Below, one piece after another: positions 1 to 6,077 of a stretch of 6,077 nucleotides of DNA. A model generated the notes under the pieces. It did not search any database, had not been told where the DNA came from, and saw only the letters and a program-made list of their open reading frames with translations. Origin of the DNA: JBFKUL01 sp041635755 (GTDB taxonomy: Bacteria; Pseudomonadota; Gammaproteobacteria; Burkholderiales; SG8-39); NCBI GenBank assembly GCA_041635755.1, contig JBFKUL010000191.1:1-6077 (forward strand), written 5' to 3'. Position 1 is the first letter of the stretch. Every line of letters starts with the position of its first letter. The position numbers and the translations under genes are program-made.

Positions 1-2781
1 GAACTGCGCGTCGCAATCGTAGACGGACAGAAACTCGTCGACCTCGACATCGAATCAGCCTCAAGGGAACAACGCAAAAGCAACATCTACAAAGGCATCA
101 TCACCCGCATCGAGCCCAGCCTCGAGGCGGCCTTCGTCGAGTACGGCGAAGAGCGTCACGGCTTTCTGCCCTTCAAGGAGGTCGGCCGCAGCTACTTTCG
201 GGGCGACGTCGATCCAGGCAAGGCGCGTATCCAGGACGCCTTGCGCGAAGGCCAGGAACTGATCGTCCAGGTTGAGAAAGACGAGCGCGGCACCAAGGGT
301 GCAGCGCTCACCACCTTCATCAGCCTGGCGGGACGCTACCTCGTCCTGATGCCGAACAATCCGCGCGGCGGTGGCGTGTCGCGCCGCATCGAAGGCGAGG
401 ACCGCAACGAGCTGCGCGAGATCCTCGACCAGCTGCAGCTCCCCGAAGGCATGAGTGTGATCGCGCGCACCGCGGCGATCGGCCGCGCCGCCGAGGAACT
501 CAACTGGGACCTCAGCTATCTGCTGCAGCTGTGGCGCGCGATCGAGGGCGCAGCCAACGACCGCACGCCGGGGCCCGACGGCAAGTACGTCGCGCGGCCG
601 TTCCTGATCTATCTGGAGTCGAGCCTGGTGATCCGCGCTATCCGGGACTATTTCCAGCCCGATATCGGCGAGATCCTGATCGACACCGAGGAGATCTACG
701 ATCAGGCGAGCGCGTTCATGCAAACCGTGATGCCCGGCAACGTCAACAAGGTGAAGCTCTACCGGGACGACGTGCCGCTCTTTTCGCGCTTCCAGATCGA
801 GCATCAGATCGAGATGGCGTATGCGCGCCACGTCAATCTGCCCTCCGGCGGCGCGGTGGTGATCGACCATACCGAGGCCATGGTGGCGATCGACGTCAAT
901 TCGGCTCGGGCCACCAAAGGCCACGACATCGAGGAAACAGCGCTCAGGACCAACCTCGAAGCGGCCGACGAGATCGCTCGCCAGTTGCGCCTGCGCGACC
1001 TCGGCGGGCTGATCGTGGTGGATTTCATCGACATGGAGTCGCAGCGCAACCAGCGCGAGGTCGAGAACCGCTTCCGCGAGGCGCTGCGCTTCGATCGGGC
1101 ACGCGTGCAGATCGGCAAGATCTCCCGCTTCGGTCTGATGGAGCTTTCACGCCAGCGGCTGCAGCCCTCGCTCGAGGAAACCGCGCACATCAACTGCCCG
1201 CGCTGTAGCGGCACCGGATTCATCCGGGGTACTGAATCGACGGCATTGCATGTGCTGCGGATCATTCAGGAAGAGGCTATGAAGGAGAACACCGGTGCGG
1301 TCCACGCCCAGGTGCCTGTGGACGTCGCGAGCTTCCTGCTGAACGAGAAGCGCGGCGAGATCCAGAAGCTCGAAGGTCGGCTCAAGGTCAACATCGTGCT
1401 GGTGCCGAACGCGCACCTGGAGACGCCGCACTACAACGTGCAGCGCCTGCGCCACGAGGAGCTCAATCAGATGGAGCACGTGCCGGCGAGTTACGAACTG
1501 GTCCAGAAGCCCGAGGAGCAACCGCTTGCAGGCCCCGGCGCCGCAGAGCGCAAGGAGCGCCAGCTTGCAGTGGTCCAGGCGATCACACCGGATCAGCCCG
1601 CGCCGCTTGCAGCCGATCCACGGCCGCGCTCGGAGTCGCAGCCCGCCCAGGCAGGCCGCGGACATCCGCAACGCACGCCCTCGCCCCTCGTTCAGCCGCA
1701 GGAGCGACCGAGCATCATTCATCGCATCATGGGCTGGTTCAAGCTCGAGAAGCCTGCGGAAGGCCCTCCCAAGGCCGCATTGACTACACCGCAAGGGCCT
1801 TCCTCGCGCGATCAGCATCGTGATCGGCACGAACGCCGCGATCAGCGACGCGGTGGGGAGCATCGCGGTGACCGGCCACAGCGCGACCCGCGCCGCGGCG
1901 ATCAGCGCCGCGATGGGGGTCACCAGCAGGGACAAGCGGGACAAGGCCGATCCGAGCAGCGCGGCGGCCAGCGCCACGGCGGCAGTGATCGTCGCGACGG
2001 CCAGGACGCATCGCGTCGTGGACGTGGCGGCGAGCAGCGCCCGAGAGGCGGCGAACAGCGTGAGCATCGCCAGGGCGGAGGCCGTCCGGAGCAGCGCCAG
2101 GAGCAGCAGCGTCCGCCCCTGCCCAGCCAGCCGCAGCAAGGGGAGGTGCGGGTCGCCGAGCAGCAAGCGCAGGGCGCGCCCGAGCGCGAAGGCGAGGAGC
2201 AACGTCGCGGACGTCGCCACCGCAACCGCAATCGCGATCGACGTCCCGAGCAGGTGAGCGCAGGCGAGCAACGAGCCCCGCAGCCGCAGCGGCCCGCGAC
2301 ACCGGTCGGCCCGGTCGCCGACGCAGCACCGATCGCCGCGAACGAGGCGCCCCGCCAGGCGGCGAATGAATCGGCCCCAACCCAGGCTGAACCGCAGCGT
2401 GAGCCGGCCCGCTGGGTGGCTCCGGTCGCCGCCGCCACGCCGCCACCGATGCCCGATCAACCCGATACGGCGGACCCGGTGCAACCCGAGGCGCCACGCC
2501 GCGAAGTGCGGCCGCCGCGCGAAGCTCCGGTGCAAGTTGAGCCGGCAAGCGAAGCGCCCAGGGCGCCCAGGCCGCCTGCGCCAAACCCGGCTACACCCCG
2601 GGTCGACCCTAAAGAGGAGCTGGCGAGCGCCGGACTCACGATGATCGAAACCGACCCGACGAAGGTGCGCAATCTGCCTGACGAGCCGCAGCCTGATCAG
2701 CCTAACCTCGGACGGCCCCGCCGCGAACGTCGGTTGCCGCCGCAGCCGGAACAGCTGGAGCAAGTCGAGACGCGAAAATAA
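1..2781 (+). CDS. rne: Ribonuclease E, 5'-truncated by the window edge
   Basis: Essential endoribonuclease that initiates mRNA decay and processes rRNA and tRNA precursors; in many proteobacteria its tail scaffolds the membrane-associated RNA degradosome. The frame is open from base 1 and starts ELRVAIVDGQ, matching E. coli RNase E from about residue 13, so roughly 12 codons are missing; 926 residues are present. Numbering within the window: S1 domain about 25-105; 5'-monophosphate sensor pair R156-T157 (E. coli R169/T170); catalytic Mg-binding D298 and D341 (E. coli D303/D346) in AIDVNSARATKG and VVDFIDM; Zn-link CPRC with C399 and C402. A stretch near 189-198 looks inserted relative to homologues I recall. 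After about residue 500 the protein becomes low-complexity: a candidate amphipathic helix (571-583), an Arg/Gly/Gln-rich RNA-binding-like region (about 600-750), a Pro/Ala-rich region (about 750-870) and a final GLTMIETDP block (878-886). The stop is TAA at 2779-2781, followed by a hairpin terminator. The promoter and autoregulatory 5' UTR lie outside the window. Identity is very secure. Confidence 0.98.
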   Translation, partial: ELRVAIVDGQKLVDLDIESASREQRKSNIYKGIITRIEPSLEAAFVEYGEERHGFLPFKEVGRSYFRGDVDPGKARIQDALREGQELIVQVEKDERGTKGAALTTFISLAGRYLVLMPNNPRGGGVSRRIEGEDRNELREILDQLQLPEGMSVIARTAAIGRAAEELNWDLSYLLQLWRAIEGAANDRTPGPDGKYVARPFLIYLESSLVIRAIRDYFQPDIGEILIDTEEIYDQASAFMQTVMPGNVNKVKLYRDDVPLFSRFQIEHQIEMAYARHVNLPSGGAVVIDHTEAMVAIDVNSARATKGHDIEETALRTNLEAADEIARQLRLRDLGGLIVVDFIDMESQRNQREVENRFREALRFDRARVQIGKISRFGLMELSRQRLQPSLEETAHINCPRCSGTGFIRGTESTALHVLRIIQEEAMKENTGAVHAQVPVDVASFLLNEKRGEIQKLEGRLKVNIVLVPNAHLETPHYNVQRLRHEELNQMEHVPASYELVQKPEEQPLAGPGAAERKERQLAVVQAITPDQPAPLAADPRPRSESQPAQAGRGHPQRTPSPLVQPQERPSIIHRIMGWFKLEKPAEGPPKAALTTPQGPSSRDQHRDRHERRDQRRGGEHRGDRPQRDPRRGDQRRDGGHQQGQAGQGRSEQRGGQRHGGSDRRDGQDASRRGRGGEQRPRGGEQREHRQGGGRPEQRQEQQRPPLPSQPQQGEVRVAEQQAQGAPEREGEEQRRGRRHRNRNRDRRPEQVSAGEQRAPQPQRPATPVGPVADAAPIAANEAPRQAANESAPTQAEPQREPARWVAPVAAATPPPMPDQPDTADPVQPEAPRREVRPPREAPVQVEPASEAPRAPRPPAPNPATPRVDPKEELASAGLTMIETDPTKVRNLPDEPQPDQPNLGRPRRERRLPPQPEQLEQVETRK
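1711..1749 (+). other. Candidate amphipathic membrane-binding helix in the RNase E tail
   Basis: Residues 571-583 of the visible RNase E read SIIHRIMGWFKLE. On a helical wheel I572, I573, I576, M577, W579 and F580 group on one face, with H574, G578 and K581 on the other. It is a hydrophobic island in an otherwise charged, disordered-looking tail, just after the catalytic half. E. coli RNase E has its segment A membrane anchor (about residues 565-585, an FSRFFGALKALF-type helix) at the same relative place. The analogy is positional and compositional, so membrane binding is inferred. Confidence 0.6.
1837..2244 (+). other. Arg/Gly/Gln-rich RNA-binding-like region of RNase E
   Basis: Residues 613-748 are dominated by Arg, Gly, Gln, Asp and Glu with almost no hydrophobic residues. 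They end in a dense basic cluster, RRGRRHRNRNRDRR (735-748). This resembles in composition and place the arginine-rich RNA-binding segments of the E. coli RNase E tail, which also contact the RhlB helicase. An imperfect 20-residue in-frame repeat is visible (DQRRGGEH from 614 and DQRRDGGH from 634). RNA binding is inferred from composition. Confidence 0.6.
2023..2061 (+). repeat. Tandem RGGEQR heptad repeat inside rne
   Basis: Two back-to-back coding units give RGGEQRP (675-681) then RGGEQR (682-687), a 21-bp period with silent differences between copies (gagcagcgc versus gaacagcgt). A related RRGGEHRG occurs earlier (616-623). The two copies place RGG-box-like motifs in tandem. The array is short and diverged at the DNA level, so it looks like an established protein repeat rather than a recent slippage product. 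Confidence 0.6.
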
Positions 2782-2806
2782 CGCTGGCTCAAGAGCGCTC
2801 GTCGAG

Positions 2807-2835
2807 AAAAAGCCGGCTTTACGCCGGCTTTTTTT
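2807..2835. terminator. Bidirectional intrinsic terminator between rne and the phosphatase gene
   Basis: The sequence is AAAAAGCCGGC (2807-2817), loop TTTAC (2818-2822), then GCCGGCTTTTT (2823-2833) with the T-run continuing to 2835. Read on the plus strand, a G+C-rich 6-bp core extended by A-U pairs is followed by seven T's, ending rne 25 bases after its stop. Read on the minus strand, the same stem is followed by five T's and begins only two bases beyond the phosphatase stop codon. One element therefore appears to serve both convergent genes. Confidence 0.9.
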
Positions 2836-3321
2836 CTATCTGTTCATGCCCTTGCGGCTTTGCATGATCGCAGCGAGCAGTCCGCGCGAGGCGCCTTCGA
2901 TCATGTCGAGCACTTGCTCGAAGGCGTCGGGTCCGCCGTAGTAGGGATCGGGCACTTCTTGCGCCTCGTGTTCGGCCGCAAATTCCATGAACAGCCGAAT
3001 TTTGTGCCGATGCTTTTCGGGCGCCATGCGCTGCAGGATGCGCAAATGGCCATGATCCATCGCGAGCACCAGGTCGAAGTTCCCAAAATCCTCGATCTCG
3101 ACCCGCCTGGCGCGCAGCCGGCTCAGATCGTAACCACGCCGGCGCGCATGGTGCTGTGCCCGGCTGTCCGGGGGCTTGCCGACGTGATAATCGTGGGTGC
3201 CGGCCGAATCCACGCGCACCGCATCATCCAGACCGGCCTCGTGCACCAGGTAGGCGAGCACGCCATGTGCGGTCGGCGACCGACAGATGTTGCCGGTGCA
3301 CACGATCAGCACGCTGCGCAT
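2836..3321 (-). CDS. Low-molecular-weight protein tyrosine phosphatase
   Basis: Cytoplasmic phosphatase that hydrolyses phosphotyrosine (or other small phosphate esters) through a cysteinyl-phosphate intermediate. The 161-residue length is typical of the family. The N-terminal P-loop VCTGNICRSP supplies nucleophile C8 and phosphate-binding R14 and S15, with C13 the second conserved Cys. The general-acid loop DPYYGG places the catalytic aspartate at D125, followed by Y127 and Y128. Other conserved pieces are DSAGTHDYHVG (38-48) and DLVLAMDHGHL (83-93). The ATG lies two bases past the uvrB stop with a GGAG five bases upstream, indicating co-transcription and probable translational coupling with uvrB. 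No exopolysaccharide or tyrosine-kinase gene is nearby, so a Wzb-type capsule role has no support here and the substrate is unknown. The stop (TAG) abuts the shared terminator. Confidence 0.96.
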   Translation of the reverse strand: MRSVLIVCTGNICRSPTAHGVLAYLVHEAGLDDAVRVDSAGTHDYHVGKPPDSRAQHHARRRGYDLSRLRARRVEIEDFGNFDLVLAMDHGHLRILQRMAPEKHRHKIRLFMEFAAEHEAQEVPDPYYGGPDAFEQVLDMIEGASRGLLAAIMQSRKGMNR

Positions 3322-3323
3322 GG

Positions 3324-5396
<2,073 letters not shown>

Positions 5397-5430
5397 GCGC
5401 GCGGTGGCCGACAGGGTTCGAAAGAAATCG

Positions 5431-5459
5431 ATTTTCGCACAGCACGCGGGCCGTTAGAA
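5431..5459 (-). promoter_or_regulatory. Weak putative promoter for uvrB
   Basis: On the minus strand, GAAAAT (complement of 5431-5436) matches the -10 consensus at four of six, with TTCTAA (complement of 5454-5459) 17 bases upstream matching the -35 at three of six. It would overlie the opposing promoter almost exactly. This is the best candidate I could find by eye; others cannot be excluded. Confidence 0.25.
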
Positions 5460-5460
5460 T
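5432..5460 (+). promoter_or_regulatory. Putative sigma-70-type promoter for the aminotransferase gene
   Basis: TAGAAT (5455-5460) matches the -10 consensus TATAAT at five of six bases. TTTTCG (5432-5437), 17 bases upstream, matches TTGACA at only three of six. Transcription would start near 5467, leaving a leader of about 20 bases. The -10 is believable; the -35 is weak. Confidence 0.45.
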
Positions 5461-5487
5461 AACAACTTCACTTCGAACTCCCCCGAC

Positions 5488-6077
5488 ATGAGCCTCTCAT
5501 TGCTTGCCGGCGTTCAGATGGCGCCGCGCGATCCGATTCTCGGCGTCACCGAAGCGTTCGTCGCTGATCAGAATCCCAGGAAGGTCAACCTCGGCGTCGG
5601 CGTTTACACCGACGACCAAGGCAAAGTTCCGCTGCTCGAATGCGTACGGCGTGTCGAGCGCCAGCGCGTCGAGGCCGCGACGCCGCGAAACTATCTGCCA
5701 ATCGACGGCCTTGCCGCGTACGATCGCGCCGTCCAGGAGCTGGTCTTCGGTGCGGATTCACCGGCGCTGAAGGACAAGCGCGTCATCACCGTACAGGCGC
5801 TCGGCGGCACGGGCGGGTTGAAGATTGGCGCCGATTTTCTCAAGCGCCTTGAGCCCAAGGCACAGGTCTGGATCAGCGATCCGAGCTGGGAGAATCATCG
5901 GGCGCTGTTCGAGAACGCCGGGTTCACGGTAAGCGCTTATCCCTACTACGACGCCAAAACGCGCGGCGTGAACTTCGACGCGATGCTTGCGCAGCTGAAC
6001 AAGCTGCCCGCAGGCGCGATCGTGGTGCTGCATGCCTGCTGCCACAATCCGACCGGCGTTGATCTGACGGCTGAGCA
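5488..6077 (+). CDS. aspC/tyrB: Aspartate/aromatic amino acid aminotransferase, 3'-truncated by the window edge
   Basis: PLP-dependent class I (subgroup I-alpha) aminotransferase that moves the amino group between aspartate or aromatic amino acids and 2-oxoglutarate in the cytoplasm. The first 196 residues are present of roughly 400 expected. Family landmarks: APRDPILGVTEAF (12-24); NLGVGVYTDDQGK (34-46); RNYLPIDG (67-74), with Y69 equivalent to AspC Tyr70; LGGTGGLKIGADFL (105-118) for PLP-phosphate binding; SDPSWENH (130-137), with W134 equivalent to Trp140; and HACCHNPTG (182-190), with N187 equivalent to Asn194. The PLP lysine and substrate arginine lie beyond the window. The middle part resembles E. 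coli TyrB more than AspC (LVFGADSPALK, DPSWENH, CCHNPTGVDLT), while the N-terminus is more AspC-like, so substrate preference is open. The ATG at 5488 is chosen from recalled homologue N-termini; ATG at 5518 would shorten a region these retain. There is no good Shine-Dalgarno. The gene diverges from uvrB. Confidence 0.95.
   Translation, partial: MSLSLLAGVQMAPRDPILGVTEAFVADQNPRKVNLGVGVYTDDQGKVPLLECVRRVERQRVEAATPRNYLPIDGLAAYDRAVQELVFGADSPALKDKRVITVQALGGTGGLKIGADFLKRLEPKAQVWISDPSWENHRALFENAGFTVSAYPYYDAKTRGVNFDAMLAQLNKLPAGAIVVLHACCHNPTGVDLTAE

Larger units (their letters stand above)
5397..5487. promoter_or_regulatory. Divergent intergenic region between uvrB and the aminotransferase gene
   Basis: This 91-bp spacer must carry promoters for both divergent genes. 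It holds an AT-richer core (5421-5436 and 5454-5470) in GC-rich surroundings. It contains a perfect 10-bp palindrome AAATCGATTT (5425-5434) and two TTCGAA sites (5417-5422 and 5472-5477); the flanks of the latter form an inverted pair, GTTCGAA (5416-5422) and TTCGAAC (5472-5478). No LexA-type CTGT-N8-ACAG box and no strong Shine-Dalgarno for either gene was found. That both promoters lie here is near certain from gene orientation; the roles of the palindromes are unknown. Confidence 0.7.

Noticed and set aside
1835..1918. Possible direct DNA repeat or CRISPR-like spacing (atcagcg at 1841 and 1901, 60 bp apart)
   Set aside because: Only two diverged copies, in frame inside rne and encoding similar DQRR peptides; it is a protein-level repeat, not an array.
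1784..2584. Several overlapping open frames on both strands over the rne tail, including a plus-strand frame at 1820-2257
   Set aside because: The Arg/Gly/Gln/Pro-rich GC sequence lacks stop codons in several frames at once. Only the rne frame continues a real protein without interruption to a stop followed by a terminator.
1147..2763. Open frame of 538 codons on the minus strand, antisense to rne (and a similar one at 61-924)
   Set aside because: Both are codon-aligned with rne and reflect avoidance of TTA, CTA and TCA. The first ends where rne uses a TCA codon (1147-1149). The translations are low-complexity and match no family I know.
2782..2806. Small palindrome GAGCGCTC between the rne stop and the terminator stem
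   Set aside because: Eight bases, self-complementary with no loop and no adjacent T-run; too small to call as a separate element next to the clear hairpin.
5397..5487. Possible LexA/SOS box upstream of uvrB
   Set aside because: ACAG occurs at 5411-5414 and 5439-5442, but no CTGT sits eight bases away from either, so the CTGT-N8-ACAG consensus is not met.
5758..6045. Short minus-strand frame opposite the aminotransferase gene (and plus-strand frames at 5504-5770 and 5640-5852)
   Set aside because: All lie inside the aminotransferase coding frame starting at 5488, which is open to the window end and matches the family throughout.

Overview
This GC-rich window looks like ordinary chromosome from a betaproteobacterium. 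I infer this from recalled RNase E and UvrB sequences: RNase E carries the FQPDIGEILID, DDVPLFSRFQIEHQIE and MGKISRFGLMELSRQ-type blocks I associate with beta-class proteins, and UvrB carries a GVIKRIKDLIDGVYDADEA-type block near its C-terminus. No database search was possible, so genus and species are not called. I see no tRNA, rRNA, CRISPR array, insertion sequence, phage gene or sign of recent transfer.

Layout: (1) 1-2781, plus strand: rne (ribonuclease E), lacking only about 12 N-terminal codons, with a complete catalytic domain and a long low-complexity Arg/Gly/Gln- then Pro-rich tail. (2) 2807-2835: a hairpin with A- and T-runs on both sides, placed as a shared bidirectional terminator between convergent genes. 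(3) 2836-3321, minus strand: a low-molecular-weight protein tyrosine phosphatase. (4) 3324-5396, minus strand: uvrB, two bases upstream of the phosphatase gene and so in the same operon. (5) 5397-5487: a 91-bp divergent promoter region. (6) 5488 to the window end, plus strand: the first 196 codons of a class I aspartate/aromatic aminotransferase.

Functionally these are housekeeping genes: RNA decay and processing (rne), nucleotide excision repair (uvrB), phosphotyrosine hydrolysis (the phosphatase) and amino-acid transamination. They form three transcription units rather than one pathway. The only evident regulatory coupling is the uvrB-phosphatase operon.

No undescribed multi-gene system is evident. 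The points most worth a second look are the RNase E scaffold tail (a candidate amphipathic membrane helix, RGG-type repeats and isolated hydrophobic islands that may bind degradosome partners), a roughly 10-residue insertion in its catalytic half, and the face-to-face arrangement of putative promoter elements between uvrB and the aminotransferase gene. Long open frames antisense to rne and uvrB are codon-usage artefacts.
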